From assembly GCF_018502625.1 (NCBI RefSeq), contig NZ_CP075566.1:1865001-1929000 (forward strand): DNA of 64,000 nt, read 5' to 3'. The notes under the pieces are model-generated. The model did not search any database and had not been told where the DNA came from. It saw only the letters and a list, made by a program, of their open reading frames with translations. A program made the translations under genes and the position numbers. The stretch is from Pseudomonas hormoni. GTDB lineage: Bacteria > Pseudomonadota > Gammaproteobacteria > Pseudomonadales > Pseudomonadaceae. Below, in pieces: positions 17,586 through 27,705 of this stretch. Position 1 is the stretch's first letter; each line of letters starts with the position of its first letter.

Positions 17586-19751
17586 ATGCCAAAAGCGACG
17601 AAGTCCATCGATCCATACGTTCGAGTGGATATGCTATTGAAGCAAGCTCGAGAAAGAAATAACTCTGAAAAGAGACCGAGTTTCGAAGCGAGGTGGCTTA
17701 TCAGTGGAACAATTGGTAGCAGTATTTGGACAACCACCTCGCCAGGATCTGACGAGATTACAACCATCAATTTCGATCGGGTGCTCAGTGATGGATCAAA
17801 GCTTACGGACGAATCTAATTCTCTGGTTCTCCGGGCAATCCAAGTCTGGGCATTCAACTTGAGGATGGGGGCAGTGGTTGATTCTCAGTTTTCACCTCAA
17901 AGATGGCACCGATTTATTGATTACTCTGTGAGATTATCAAGTTGGCTCGTAAGGCATAAAGAAAGATTTTTGCCAGAAAAATACGCATTTGGGTTGGTAA
18001 CTTTGGATGCCATCGAGGAACTTTTAAAAGAATTGATTAATGGAGGTTGGTCACAGGCCCTTTGCGTAAAAGAACGTGTCTTGGAGTTTTTTCATGAGGC
18101 TACCGGCAACCTAACACCGATCGAAATTCTGATAGACAATCCTGATGGTCTGTCAGAAGATTTCAAAGATGCAGTAATCTCGTGGCTAAGATCAAATTAT
18201 GGTTACAGTTACCGTAGATTGAAAGCTGGTCTGTTAGGTGCTTCTGTATCTAGAAAATTTCTAACAGCCAATTTTGGAATCGGCAGCGCTGGTATGTCGG
18301 CTAATTTGAAAGCTTTTTTTCGGCAGTTTGAACCTAAACTTCATGGAACGTTGTTAGTGCCAGCACGTAGCGTTAGACGCTATCCGAGCCAGAATACAAT
18401 CGGAATTGCTGAAATTGATAAGGGTGGCCTTAAAGAAAACCACTTGCTCGACGAAATTACTTTTCTATCGTATTTTTTTACTGCTCACCCCCAGACCTAC
18501 GATTTAATCCCTTTCCTGGAAATAAATAAAAAAAGGATAGTATCTGAGTTATATCTATCAATTTCGCGAGGGTCGCATACGAAACTTATTCCGTTAACTA
18601 TTGGCCTGCACGCCATCAATCAGGCTGCAAAATGGGTAATCATATACGGGGAAGCCATAATTTCTGCTGCTATATATTATGCTGAGGAGTTCGAAAAGAT
18701 TCACTACTCCACTACACTGAATCATCAGTACCAAAAAAAGAAAAAGCTTTTTGAGGCCACAAAACATCAGTGGACTTATATAGATCCTTGCAGTGGCGAA
18801 GTCTGCTCACTTTGCGATGTTCTAAATATTCAAACACCAGTAGCCAAGAGTGTTTCTGTGTTAGAACCGGATTTGCGCACTATGGTAGAAGCATTTGTCG
18901 GCGCTTGTGCTGTTCTTATTGCAATCCTTAAACCAATTCGTAATAAAGAGCTTTGTAATTTAAAAAGGGACAGCTTGGCTATCAATCCATTGTTCGGTGG
19001 GTGCTATTTAGAGCATCTGCAAGGTAAGACGGGCGTTATGGGGATCAATTTTCAAATAGCGCGGGATATTCCAAGTATTACTGCAAGGGGCATCCAGTTA
19101 CTTCAGGTGCTCGGCTCTCGTCTTTCCACGATCTACGGTGACAGTACTGATCATGCAAAGGATCTATTTTATCTACCCGGACTTGGTTTCAAAAAACCAG
19201 GCAAAAAAACAAATTCTGCTCAGACAAATCGGTGCATTGACAGGTTTTGCGATCTGATAAATATACCTTTGGATAAAGCCGGCCGTAGATGGTATTTGCG
19301 AGTTCATGAAATGAGGAAGTTTTTCCTCTTAATCACAAACCGTCACCAAGGCCCTCTGGTAAATGAAGCGCTACGGCATGCCGCCGGGCACAATAATCGC
19401 GCTCACCTTTACGCATATATAGCTCTCGATGAATATGATGATGACTATCTTCGGTTTGAATCGGAGTGTGTCGATGAAAAATTGATTAATTTGGAAGTTG
19501 GTAGGATAGATAAGACTAAGAACGAAGGGCTAGTTAGCCTTTATGATGTATGTTGTAAGCATTTCAAAGTTAGCAGTCTTTCATCGATCAATGCTTCTGA
19601 CATCCTCAACCTTTTGATGAGTTTGCGCCTAAATAAAAATTACGAGATTAGCACCTGTGCAATAGTTTCAGCGGATTATGATTCCGAAGTTTTGGAGATA
19701 GAATTCGCGATTCGGATAGGGAGTAAAGTGGATGAGAGCTTCCACACTTAA
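17586..19751 (+). CDS. Large tyrosine recombinase 2, 721 aa
   Basis: This member has a full set of catalytic-type residues: KPIRNKELCNL (Arg near 452), LQGKTG (Lys 481), RVHEMRKFF (His 574, Arg 577), RHAAGHNNRAHLYAYI (His 602, Tyr 609 or 611). The N-terminal 430 residues are far longer than in ordinary integrases and resemble no domain I can name; a CSGEVCSLC cysteine cluster near 402-410 might bind metal. It starts with ATG 26 bases after the small helical gene, and its end overlaps the following gene by 20 bases. Likely the catalytic centre of the module. Confidence 0.8.
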   Translation: MPKATKSIDPYVRVDMLLKQARERNNSEKRPSFEARWLISGTIGSSIWTTTSPGSDEITTINFDRVLSDGSKLTDESNSLVLRAIQVWAFNLRMGAVVDSQFSPQRWHRFIDYSVRLSSWLVRHKERFLPEKYAFGLVTLDAIEELLKELINGGWSQALCVKERVLEFFHEATGNLTPIEILIDNPDGLSEDFKDAVISWLRSNYGYSYRRLKAGLLGASVSRKFLTANFGIGSAGMSANLKAFFRQFEPKLHGTLLVPARSVRRYPSQNTIGIAEIDKGGLKENHLLDEITFLSYFFTAHPQTYDLIPFLEINKKRIVSELYLSISRGSHTKLIPLTIGLHAINQAAKWVIIYGEAIISAAIYYAEEFEKIHYSTTLNHQYQKKKKLFEATKHQWTYIDPCSGEVCSLCDVLNIQTPVAKSVSVLEPDLRTMVEAFVGACAVLIAILKPIRNKELCNLKRDSLAINPLFGGCYLEHLQGKTGVMGINFQIARDIPSITARGIQLLQVLGSRLSTIYGDSTDHAKDLFYLPGLGFKKPGKKTNSAQTNRCIDRFCDLINIPLDKAGRRWYLRVHEMRKFFLLITNRHQGPLVNEALRHAAGHNNRAHLYAYIALDEYDDDYLRFESECVDEKLINLEVGRIDKTKNEGLVSLYDVCCKHFKVSSLSSINASDILNLLMSLRLNKNYEISTCAIVSADYDSEVLEIEFAIRIGSKVDESFHT

Positions 19752-20268
19752 TAATTACCGGGAGAGGACTGCTTGGTTGCGGAAAGTTAAAGCTGGCGAG
19801 ACTAGAGTTGATCATAAAAATTACAAGTATGTTGCATCCATCAAGGAGTTCTGCAAAATGAAAGGAGACTCATTCGCTATCATTGCTTACAATTCTCTTA
19901 AAAGTGCAGCCAGCCACGGGGAAGTCGGTGATGATAGAAATGATATTTGTTGGCAGGAATTTAAATTATTGTTTAGTCAAGTCAAAGATGTGGTCGATAT
20001 TTCGATTGTCTCAGTTGCGCCGGTACTTCCGAATGCGCATGTTTTGGCGGAGCTAGCCCTGTTGGATGCCCATATTTGCTCAATGGCCTATATAGAGTTG
20101 TTGTGCTTTTTATCGAGCTTGGCAGGCACTATTACCACCAATCCGAATCTTGCTGCGGATAGAGTTCGTATACAACTAGAGATTAGCAAGGCCAAGTTTA
20201 AATCTGTCATTTCTCATGCCAGTAACTATGACGGCGCAAAGCCTTGTCTTACATTAATAAAAAAATAG
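19732..20268 (+). CDS. Second small helical protein of the recombinase operon, 178 aa
   Basis: The ATG lies inside the end of recombinase 2, 20 bases before its stop end, so translation is probably coupled. The N-terminus is basic (TLNNYRERTAWLRKVKAG), with a possible short HTH-like segment (SIKEFCKMKGDSFAIIAYNSLK), and the rest is helical, ending in KAKFKSVISHASNY. It is unrelated by eye to the other small gene of the operon. Ten bases separate it from recombinase 3. Confidence 0.65.
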   Translation: MRASTLNNYRERTAWLRKVKAGETRVDHKNYKYVASIKEFCKMKGDSFAIIAYNSLKSAASHGEVGDDRNDICWQEFKLLFSQVKDVVDISIVSVAPVLPNAHVLAELALLDAHICSMAYIELLCFLSSLAGTITTNPNLAADRVRIQLEISKAKFKSVISHASNYDGAKPCLTLIKK

Positions 20269-20278
20269 GGTTGTCCAC

Positions 20279-21739
20279 ATGGGTATTCAGCTCTATTCGC
20301 ATTTGAAGCACGTCAAAATTCCAGGAAACGCTTGGCTCTCTTCTCGTCAAACCTATGTTTACCGCGACAAGACGTTAGATAATTTACCGCTCTTTCGATG
20401 GCCCGACGGTCGTCTTTGTCACCTCGCTAATCAATGGATAATGAATGTCAGTTCTGCGACTAAAGCTAGGGACACGGCGCGTGTTTACGCTTCGCAAATA
20501 ACTCATATGATTAGATATTGTTTTTTTAAAAAAATAGAAATTTTCGAGCTAAATGATAATCATTTTTATGAGTTCACACAGTATTTAAAAAATAACATAA
20601 TTAAGAACGCTGCTATCGGCGGAGAATTAGTTGGAAGAAATCATGTGCGCGCGGTGCAGTTGCGTTGTTTATATTTTCTAGTTTGGATATCGAAGCAGTT
20701 TGGGCAGTTTTTTGATCATTGTCTCATTGGTACTGAAGACCAAAGTCCAAGTATCGTGATCACATGGCGCATTAATAGGTATTCAGGGCGGCTCGATATT
20801 TTTCACCCGGATTTGGTTGTGAGTGAGCCTTATAAAGATGATAAGGCCGTGATAACTGAAGCAGTGATTCGCGATATTCAAAACACAATTTATAATATGA
20901 GCCTTCAAAGGCAGCGCTTTTTAAATATGAGTTGTAGTTCTAAAAATCATAGCGAGGTAGGGCAGAGCGCTGCTGTTTATTTGTATGAGAGGCGTATGTT
21001 TACAATACGAATGATGAAGCTGACTGGATTACGACCAGAGGAGCTTGTAGACATTCCTCTTGATTTGAATGATGACGTTATCTCTTCATTAAAGATAAGC
21101 ATACCTACAAAAAAACAAGGCGTCCCTGCGCCAATTCGCAAGTTTAATATTACACTGCGGGCGGCGCTAGATTTCAACCGCTATCTCAAAGCTAGGAAAG
21201 ATTATATTCAAGTTTTAGCATTGGATGGGGAAGTTGTGCGTGGGGAAAATTCAATTTTGTTGACTGATAGGGGGAAGTCGTTAGCCAAGGAAAGTCTAAC
21301 TAGGGAGTTCGCCAGAATTTGTGAGCAGGCAAAATTTAACGACATGCGAACTTGTTTGTCAATGTTTCGTCATAGGTTTATAACGCGTGAGATTCACACT
21401 CTGTTATTGCTGCGATTTGAACGAGATTCATCACTTAAAATCAGCTGGACTGAAGGGCTGCGTGACGATATTTGTTTTATAGTTAAACAAAAAACGGGTC
21501 ATAGAAATATAGAATCGCTATATGAGTATTTTCATAGTGAGTACGATTTGCTGACTGGTAAATCCGATCGGGTTTCTTCTATGAATCAGAGAGACCGGCT
21601 TGATGCTGCTCAAGAAGCGTTAGTTGACCTTAAATTCAAAAGCCATTCTATTGTGAGCAGTACTATTGAACAAGATATTCAAAAGCTTGAGTTAGAAGTT
21701 GAATCTCTTTATAAGAAAATCTATGGGGTTGACGAATAG
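20279..21739 (+). CDS. Tyrosine recombinase 3, 486 aa
   Basis: ATG start. The catalytic domain holds MMKLTGLRPEELVDI (Arg 252), a strand pair with PTKKQG (Lys 278/279), CLSMFRHRFITRE (Arg 364 followed by His 365; the usual His three residues earlier is Ser), and KTGHRNIESLYEYFH (His 408, Tyr 415/417). The N-terminal 200 residues carry the core-binding helices (THMIRYCFFKKIEIF). The last 50 residues form a coiled coil (EQDIQKLELEVESLYKKIY), unusual in integrases and perhaps a contact to partner proteins. It is the last gene before the island's right edge. Confidence 0.85.
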   Translation: MGIQLYSHLKHVKIPGNAWLSSRQTYVYRDKTLDNLPLFRWPDGRLCHLANQWIMNVSSATKARDTARVYASQITHMIRYCFFKKIEIFELNDNHFYEFTQYLKNNIIKNAAIGGELVGRNHVRAVQLRCLYFLVWISKQFGQFFDHCLIGTEDQSPSIVITWRINRYSGRLDIFHPDLVVSEPYKDDKAVITEAVIRDIQNTIYNMSLQRQRFLNMSCSSKNHSEVGQSAAVYLYERRMFTIRMMKLTGLRPEELVDIPLDLNDDVISSLKISIPTKKQGVPAPIRKFNITLRAALDFNRYLKARKDYIQVLALDGEVVRGENSILLTDRGKSLAKESLTREFARICEQAKFNDMRTCLSMFRHRFITREIHTLLLLRFERDSSLKISWTEGLRDDICFIVKQKTGHRNIESLYEYFHSEYDLLTGKSDRVSSMNQRDRLDAAQEALVDLKFKSHSIVSSTIEQDIQKLELEVESLYKKIYGVDE

Positions 21740-22201
21740 CTATGTTTGTTGAAGGCTAAACTGTAAAGCCAATTGGATGTTGGTCGTCATTTATGTGCAC
21801 TGGCAAGCGTAGTAGATTCTCCAACTCTCAATCGGGCAGTTTAGCGATCTGGAGGGCCTAGATTAATACCAAGTCATCTGTGCGAATACTAGAAACTCAG
21901 TTTTCAAACCGCTCAATCACTCTGTGCCTTAGCTAGACAATTTTCCTTTTTTATAATCACGCACCCTGTGCCATCAACGTTGTGCATGAATCAATGTCGT
22001 GTTCAGGCGTTGAGTCAGGCAATAACGGCTCGATTGCAGGCGCGACCATCGCACATTTCTAATTTTCGCTATTGGCAAAGCAGGCTGCGGTGCACCGCTA
22101 TCGAGTCGTTACCCAATTTCAGTGTCAAATATCAGTGTCAAATTATTTTCTATCTATCTGAAATCATTCATCTATTCTATCTTCTTAAAATTGCTGTCTA
22201 G
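21740..22201. other. AT-rich right end of the island
   Basis: About 460 bases without a credible gene. AT content rises toward 22120-22200, where a perfect direct repeat ATCAGTGTCAAAT-like pair is partly visible (TCAGTGTCAAAT at 22120 and 22132). Mobile elements of the GInt type are described as ending in a short AT-rich segment, which this resembles. Confidence 0.45.
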
Positions 22202-22342
22202 AAAATCGGCTATGTCGAGAAAGGACTTCTACGGATCAATCCGGTCATGCATGAAACCGACTTGTTTGCTCAGAAGGCCGCAAGTTATCAGGCTCGATGG
22301 CCTTGGCTGACGATTGTCGGCGCTGACGCTGTTCCTGATTGA
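22202..22342 (+). pseudogene. 3' tail of a truncated chromosomal gene at the island junction
   Basis: An open frame of 46 codons immediately after a TAG reads KIGYVEKGLLRINPVMHETD and continues SYQARWPWLTIVGADAVPD to TGA 22340. Composition and codon use match the GC-rich core genes to the right and contrast with the AT-rich bases to the left. There is no start. It appears to be the remaining C-terminus of a gene interrupted by the island; the gene itself was not recognised. Confidence 0.55.
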
Positions 22343-22345
22343 AAT

Positions 22346-22379
22346 AAAAGGGGACAGGGCTCGAATACCCCATCCCCTT
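22346..22379 (-). terminator. Rho-independent terminator of the NTF2-like gene
   Basis: Reading the minus strand, a GGGGA...TCCCC stem is followed by TTTTATTT, 14 bases after the stop codon. Confidence 0.6.
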
Positions 22380-22392
22380 CATCACATAACAA

Positions 22393-22824
22393 TCAGAACT
22401 TGAACGCCTGGCGCCCAACCAGCAGCCATTTGCCTTTCTGCTTCTGCCAGATCTGGAAGTTCTCGATTTCGGTTGGAATCACTTCAGTGCCTTTCAGCGC
22501 CTGTGCCGAGAAATGGTTGCGAACCAGGGCAACATCACCGGACAGGGTGATGCTCTGGTTTTGCATTTCCAGGGTTTTGAAGGCGCTTCGGCCGGTCTCG
22601 ATGTCGGCGATGTATTCCTGTTTGTTCTGGATCTTCCCGCTGGAATGCCCGTAGGTCAGGTTCTCGGCGGTCAGAGCGTTCAGTTCGGGAATGTTCTTTT
22701 TCAACATGGCTTGGGTCAGGTGGTCGACGGCCTGCGCCACATCTTTCTCAGCGGATGAAGGGGTGGCCGCGACGTAGCCACTGAACAGGCACAGAAAGCC
22801 AATCAGCACTTTCATTTTTTTCAT
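22393..22824 (-). CDS. Secreted NTF2-like (DUF4440-type) protein, 143 aa
   Basis: MKKMKVLIGFLCLFSGYVAA is a clear Sec signal peptide. The mature part, about 120 residues, has the NTF2-like cone pattern: a helix pair (DVAQAVDHLTQAMLKKNIPEL), LTYGHSSGKIQNKQEYI, alternating strands (SITLSGDVALVRNHFSAQA) and a terminal KGKWLLVGRQAFKF strand. Such proteins bind small ligands in the periplasm or have unknown roles. AAGGAAACACCC before ATG 22824 fixes the start; the longer frame to 22875 lacks one. Confidence 0.75.
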   Translation of the reverse strand: MKKMKVLIGFLCLFSGYVAATPSSAEKDVAQAVDHLTQAMLKKNIPELNALTAENLTYGHSSGKIQNKQEYIADIETGRSAFKTLEMQNQSITLSGDVALVRNHFSAQALKGTEVIPTEIENFQIWQKQKGKWLLVGRQAFKF

Positions 22825-22977
22825 GGGTGTTTCCTTGTTGTTGTGGGTAATCGAGTGATGGACGTTTGGCGGCATTCATCAGTCGTCGTACAACCTAGCA
22901 TGCGCTGAGGAAAAAACGAACTCGCGCGCCGGGCTTTTCTCAAAGTCAGGAACCGGACGACGTTTCGGACTTGCGGG

Positions 22978-23418
22978 ATGCCTTTCATGAGCAAGACGAT
23001 CAGCGCGAGCGATCTCGGAATCCATTTGAAAAAGGATGACGAAAGCGCCTTGTTCAAATGGTTTATCGCCAGCTTCCTGATGGGCAAACGCATCCAGGCT
23101 GAAATCGCCGCGCAGGCCTATCGCGTCATCGTGGAAAAGCATGGTCGCGACAGTGCGCAAAAGTTTGCAAGCTGTAGCCATCGCGAACTGGTGGTGATGT
23201 TGGGTGAAGCCCGTTACGTGCGTTATGACGAGACTACCGCCACGCGTTTGTTGGGCTTGAGTAAAAAGCTTCGTGACGAGTACGCCGGGAAGATTGGCCA
23301 CATCCGCGAGGTCAGCGATGATCGCCAGGCCTTTGAACAGCGCTTGCGCGAGTTCGACGGCGTAGGGCCGAAGACGGTGGAGATATTCATGCGCGATGCC
23401 GCCGGGGTGCTCTATTGA
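22978..23418 (+). CDS. Helix-hairpin-helix DNA glycosylase-like protein, 146 aa
   Basis: A small all-helical protein whose C-terminus carries REFDGVGPKTVEIFMRDAAG, a helix-hairpin-helix of the HhH-GPD (endonuclease III-like) superfamily. It lacks the C-terminal FeS cysteines and is shorter than true EndoIII. Pseudomonas genomes usually annotate it as a DNA methylase or endonuclease-like protein; activity is uncertain. ATG 22978 or 22987 could be the start. Its stop overlaps the start of the DUF72 gene, so the two are coupled. Confidence 0.65.
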   Translation: MPFMSKTISASDLGIHLKKDDESALFKWFIASFLMGKRIQAEIAAQAYRVIVEKHGRDSAQKFASCSHRELVVMLGEARYVRYDETTATRLLGLSKKLRDEYAGKIGHIREVSDDRQAFEQRLREFDGVGPKTVEIFMRDAAGVLY

Positions 23419-24161
23419 ACAAGGTGAATCAGATTTACATCGGTTGCGCCGGTTGGAACCTGCCTGTCGACTATTGGCCGCAGTTTCCTGCCGATGGCAC
23501 GCACTTGCAGCGGTATGCGTCGCAATTGACGGCCGTTGAAATCAACAGCTCGTTTTATCGCCCGCATCGGCCGAAAACCTATATGCGCTGGGCGCAGTCG
23601 GTGCCGGCCGCCTTTCGTTTTTCGGTGAAGATGCCCAAGCTCATCACCCATGTTCAACGCCTGCAGGGCTGTGAGCTATTGCTGGACGAATTTCTGGCCC
23701 AGTGCACAGCGCTGGGTGATTCTTTGGGTTGCGTTCTGGTGCAGTTGCCACCGTCGCTGGCTTACGAGGAAGGCATCGCTTCGGCGTTTTTCAGGGCGTT
23801 GCGCCAGCGTTATGCGGGGCCGGTGGTGGTTGAACCCCGGCATGCAAGCTGGCTGGGCGCCGAAGGCTTGTTGATCGAGCAGAAAATCGGCCGGGTGGCG
23901 GCCGATCCATCCGCCATGACCGGTGGCGACAGGCCAGGTGGTTGGCCGGGGATCCATTACTGGCGCTGGCACGGTTCACCGCGCATGTATCACAGTGATT
24001 ACGCCCCAGGCCGACTGGAAATGCTGGCGCGGCACCTGCACAACGCGGAGCAGGCGGGCGTTGTCAGCTGGTGCATCTTTGATAACACCGCCAGTGGTTT
24101 TGCGGTGGGCAATGCGCTGACGCTGAAAGCATTGCTGGGCGGAAATTACCGCATGTCGTAA
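23415..24161 (+). CDS. DUF72 (YecE-like) family protein, 248 aa
   Basis: Contains the family blocks IYIGCAGWNLP at the N-terminus, AVEINSSFYRPHRPKTY, FRFSVKMPKLITHVQRL, CVLVQLPPSL, VVVEPRHASW and YWRWHGSPRMY, in TIM-barrel order. Length is normal for the family. The biochemical role is not established. The frame begins at TTG 23415 in a TTGA overlap with the upstream gene; GTG 23424 is an alternative start. Confidence 0.85.
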   Translation: MNKVNQIYIGCAGWNLPVDYWPQFPADGTHLQRYASQLTAVEINSSFYRPHRPKTYMRWAQSVPAAFRFSVKMPKLITHVQRLQGCELLLDEFLAQCTALGDSLGCVLVQLPPSLAYEEGIASAFFRALRQRYAGPVVVEPRHASWLGAEGLLIEQKIGRVAADPSAMTGGDRPGGWPGIHYWRWHGSPRMYHSDYAPGRLEMLARHLHNAEQAGVVSWCIFDNTASGFAVGNALTLKALLGGNYRMS

Positions 24162-24267
24162 AACACGGCGTATAGGGATTTAGCCTTCAATTCCCGCTTT
24201 CAGCAGTCGATAACCTGTTCAGAAGCCATCCACGTATGGCTGTAGCCACTGACAGGGGACCCACAGA

Positions 24268-25881
24268 GTGTCGATAAAATTACGCTTGATCCTGCTGATT
24301 GGCACCGGTCTGCTCACGGCCTTGATCATGAGTCTGGTCAGTTACCTGGGAAATTCGCAAATGGCGACCGCGGTGAACGACAACGAGGTCAGCATGGCTG
24401 CGCTGCGCAATCACCTCGAAGCCGACATGATGCACGACGCATTACGCGCCGACGTGCTGTCGGCGATGTTGGTCGGGCTCGGCAAAAGCACCAGTACGAA
24501 TGCCGAAGTACGCAGTTCCATCGAGGAACACGCGTCGCACTTTCGTGAAGTGCTGGGTGAAAACCTCAAGCTGCCGGTCAACGACACCATTAAGGCCGGC
24601 TTGAACAAGATCAAACCCAGTCTCGATACCTACATCAGCGCCGCCGAGCGCATTGTCGGGCTGGCCCTGAACAATCCGGAGGCCGCGCAAAAAGAACTGG
24701 GCACTTTCAACACCGCGTTCAGCCAACTGGAAGACCAGATGGCCGCCCTCAGCGAGCTGATCGAGACCAACACCCAGCAGACCAGCGCCGGCACTCAGCA
24801 GGCCATCAGCAACGCCAACCTCACGCTCGGTATTGTGCTCGTCGCCAGCCTGTTGCTGCTGCTCGCCCAGGGACGCTGGGTGATTCTGAGCATCATGGGG
24901 CCGCTGCAAACTGCGAGCCGTATTGCCGAGAGCATCGCCCACGGCAACTTGAGCGAAACGATTGCCGAGCCCACCCGCAAGGACGAAGCCAGCGCGCTGA
25001 TCCGCAGCCTCGCGACCATGCAGCGTGATTTGCGCGGCATGATCGAAGTGGTGCGCAGCAACGCCCATGGCGTCAGTGGCATGAGCGCACAGTTGAGCAA
25101 TGGCTGCCACGAAGTCGCCGACAGCAGCCAGCAGCAAAGCGCCGCCGCCAGCACCATGGCCGCCGCCGCGAGTGAAATGACCGCAAGCATCGAGGACATC
25201 ACTCGCCACGCCGAGCGCGCGCTGAACATGGCTAACCAGGCCGAGGCACTGGCCAAGGATGGCGGTCGGGTGATCCATCAGGTGGTCAACGACATGGGCG
25301 GGATTGCGCGATCAGCCCAACAGTCGGCCCAGGTCATCCGCACGCTGGACAAGGAATCCGAGGGCATTTTCAGCATCATCCAGGTGATCAAGGGCATTGC
25401 CGATCAAACCAACCTGCTGGCGCTGAACGCCGCCATCGAGGCCGCGCGTGCCGGGGAGCAGGGCCGCGGCTTTGCCGTGGTGGCCGACGAAGTCCGAAGC
25501 CTGGCGGGGCGTACCAGCGCCTCCACCCAGGAAATCGCCACCATGGTTGCGCGCATCCAGCAAAGTACCCGTGAGGCGGTCACCAGCATGGAGGCGGGCG
25601 TGGCCCAGGTCGACAAAGGCATGGCCGTGACCGCCGACGTCGAACGCGCCATCCGCGAAATCCTCGAGGCCACGCTGAACACCACGCAACTGGTGAACGA
25701 CATCTCCCGCACGATCGGCGAGCAGAGCCTGGCCAGCAATGAAATCGCGCACCAGGTGGAGATGATTGCGGGCATGTCCGAAGGGAACAGCAAGGTCATT
25801 GGCCAGACGGCTTCGACCACGGATGATTTGTCGGCGTTGGCGGGCAAGTTGTCGCAGTCGGTGGATCGGTTCAGGCTGTGA
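24268..25881 (+). CDS. Methyl-accepting chemotaxis protein, 537 aa
   Basis: GTG start. TM1 (about residues 8-28), a periplasmic four-helix-bundle-type sensor (28-185), TM2 (about 188-208), a HAMP linker beginning [19 protein letters not shown], and the cytoplasmic signalling helices with the conserved hairpin [20 protein letters not shown] near residue 375. No C-terminal NWETF-type pentapeptide; it ends VDRFRL. The ligand cannot be told from sequence. It stands alone between the DUF72 gene and a REP doublet. Confidence 0.9.
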   Translation: MSIKLRLILLIGTGLLTALIMSLVSYLGNSQMATAVNDNEVSMAALRNHLEADMMHDALRADVLSAMLVGLGKSTSTNAEVRSSIEEHASHFREVLGENLKLPVNDTIKAGLNKIKPSLDTYISAAERIVGLALNNPEAAQKELGTFNTAFSQLEDQMAALSELIETNTQQTSAGTQQAISNANLTLGIVLVASLLLLLAQGRWVILSIMGPLQTASRIAESIAHGNLSETIAEPTRKDEASALIRSLATMQRDLRGMIEVVRSNAHGVSGMSAQLSNGCHEVADSSQQQSAAASTMAAAASEMTASIEDITRHAERALNMANQAEALAKDGGRVIHQVVNDMGGIARSAQQSAQVIRTLDKESEGIFSIIQVIKGIADQTNLLALNAAIEAARAGEQGRGFAVVADEVRSLAGRTSASTQEIATMVARIQQSTREAVTSMEAGVAQVDKGMAVTADVERAIREILEATLNTTQLVNDISRTIGEQSLASNEIAHQVEMIAGMSEGNSKVIGQTASTTDDLSALAGKLSQSVDRFRL

Positions 25882-25902
25882 AGCGGTGTCTGACATGACG
25901 CC

Positions 25903-25992
25903 ATCGCGGGCAAGCCCGCTCCCACAAGGTCCGTGTCGAACCTGACTACTGCGTACGACACGGACCCTGTGGGAGCGGGCTTGCCCGCGAAG
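25903..25992. repeat. REP doublet (REPIN)
   Basis: GCGGGCAAGCCCGCTCCCACA and its inverted copy GTGGGAGCGGGCTTGCCCGC enclose about 45 bases, the standard Pseudomonas REPIN layout. It lies between the convergent chemoreceptor and ilvD genes and can fold in RNA. Confidence 0.85.
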
Positions 25993-26022
25993 AGGCCAGA
26001 ATATGCAACGCACAACTATGGC

Positions 26023-27705
26023 CTAAAGATACTTATCCGTCACAGCCCCCTCCGAAGCACTCGACACCGTCTTCGCATACTTCGCCAACACCCCGCGTTT
26101 GTACTTCGATTCCGGCCGCACCCAGCGGGTCTTGCGCTCGGCCAGTTCAGCATCGGAAACATCGACCGTGATCTGCCAGCTTTGCGCATCGATGGTGATT
26201 TTGTCTCCGTCTTCGATCAACGCAATCGGCCCGCCATCAAAGGCTTCCGGCGTGATGTGCCCCACTACGAAACCGTGGGAGCCACCGGAAAAACGGCCAT
26301 CAGTGATCAGCGCAACGTCCTTGCCCAAGCCTTTGCCCATGACCGCCGACGTCGGCGAGAGCATCTCGCGCATGCCCGGGCCGCCCTTGGGGCCTTCGTA
26401 ACGGATCACAATCACGTCACCCGCTTTCACTTCGCCGTTGAGAATGCCGGCCAACGCGCCTTCTTCACCGTGATAGACCCGCGCCGTCCCTTCAAAACGC
26501 AGGCCTTCCTTACCGGTGATCTTGGCCACCGCACCAGTCGGCGAAAGGTTGCCGCGCAGCACAACAAGGTGCGAGTCCTTTTTGACCGGCCGATCGAAGG
26601 GCAGGATCACGTCCTGGCCTTCAGGGTAGTCCACCACGTTTTCGAGGTTTTCCGCGAGGGTCTTGCCGGTCACCGTCATTGCATCGCCATGCAACATGCC
26701 GGCCGCGAGCATGCGCTTCATCAGCGGTTGAATGCCGCCGATGGCGACCAGCTCGCTCATCATGTATTGGCCGCTGGGGCGCAGGTCGGCCACCACCGGC
26801 GACACCTTGCCCAGCTCGACAAAATCATCCAGCGTCAGCTCGACATCCACCGCGTGCGCCATCGCCAGCAGATGCAGCACCGCATTGGTCGAGCCGGCGA
26901 GGGCGATCACCACGCGGATCGCGTTTTCGAAGGCTTTGCGGGTCATGATGTCCCGCGGTTTGAGGTCCAGCTTCAGTAGCTCCATGACCTGCTGTCCGGC
27001 GCGGAAACTATCCGAGGCCTTGTCGCTGCCGACGGCGTCCTGAGAGCTGGAACCGGGCAGGCTCATGCCCAGTGCTTCAATGGCCGAAGCCATGGTGTTG
27101 GCGGTGTACATCCCGCCGCAGGAACCGGGGCCGGGAATCGCCACTTCCTCGATCTGCTTGACCTGGATTTCGTTGATGTCACCGCGCGCATTCTGTCCCA
27201 CGGCTTCGAACACGGAAATGATGTCGGTGTGGCCGGCGCCGGGCCGAATCGTCCCGCCATAAACGAAGATGGAAGGGCGGTTCAGCCGCGCCATGCCGAT
27301 CAGGCAGCCCGGCATGTTCTTGTCACAGCCGCCCACCGTCACCAGACCGTCAAAGCCTTCGCAACCGGCCACCACCTCGATGGAGTCGGCAATCACCTCC
27401 CGCGACACCAGCGAATACTTCATGCCTTCGGTGCCGTTGGCGATGCCGTCGGAAATGGTGATGGTGTTGAAAATCACGCCCTTGGCCCCGGCGGCATTCG
27501 CGCCTTTTTCAGCCTCTATCGCCAGCTTGTCGATGTGCATGTTGCACGGCGTGACCATCGCCCAGGTCGAGGCGATGCCGATCTGCGGCTTCTTGAAGTC
27601 CTCGTCGGTGAAACCCACGGCCCGCAACATCGAGCGACCGGGCGCGCGCTCCACGCCGTCGACCACTTGGGAGGAATATTTGCGCAGGTTGTCTTTGTCG
27701 CTCAT
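26023..27705 (-). CDS. ilvD: Dihydroxy-acid dehydratase
   Basis: Converts 2,3-dihydroxy-3-methylbutanoate or -pentanoate into the 2-keto acid precursors of valine, isoleucine and leucine. Iron-sulfur cluster cysteines are present in [20 protein letters not shown] and [12 protein letters not shown], and the C-terminal region has [16 protein letters not shown]. At 560 residues it belongs to the shorter IlvD type rather than the E. coli-like 610-residue form. GGAGCAGTC precedes ATG 27705. Monocistronic by position. Confidence 0.95.
   Translation of the reverse strand: MSDKDNLRKYSSQVVDGVERAPGRSMLRAVGFTDEDFKKPQIGIASTWAMVTPCNMHIDKLAIEAEKGANAAGAKGVIFNTITISDGIANGTEGMKYSLVSREVIADSIEVVAGCEGFDGLVTVGGCDKNMPGCLIGMARLNRPSIFVYGGTIRPGAGHTDIISVFEAVGQNARGDINEIQVKQIEEVAIPGPGSCGGMYTANTMASAIEALGMSLPGSSSQDAVGSDKASDSFRAGQQVMELLKLDLKPRDIMTRKAFENAIRVVIALAGSTNAVLHLLAMAHAVDVELTLDDFVELGKVSPVVADLRPSGQYMMSELVAIGGIQPLMKRMLAAGMLHGDAMTVTGKTLAENLENVVDYPEGQDVILPFDRPVKKDSHLVVLRGNLSPTGAVAKITGKEGLRFEGTARVYHGEEGALAGILNGEVKAGDVIVIRYEGPKGGPGMREMLSPTSAVMGKGLGKDVALITDGRFSGGSHGFVVGHITPEAFDGGPIALIEDGDKITIDAQSWQITVDVSDAELAERKTRWVRPESKYKRGVLAKYAKTVSSASEGAVTDKYL

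Noticed and set aside
15452..21739. Integron integrase with attC array
   Set aside because: The recombinases are far larger than IntI, lie in an operon with partners, and no attC-like cassette array was seen.
21968..22310. Small plus-strand frames near the island end
   Set aside because: They cross the composition boundary, lack ribosome sites and have no protein-like character apart from the gene tail annotated in another frame.
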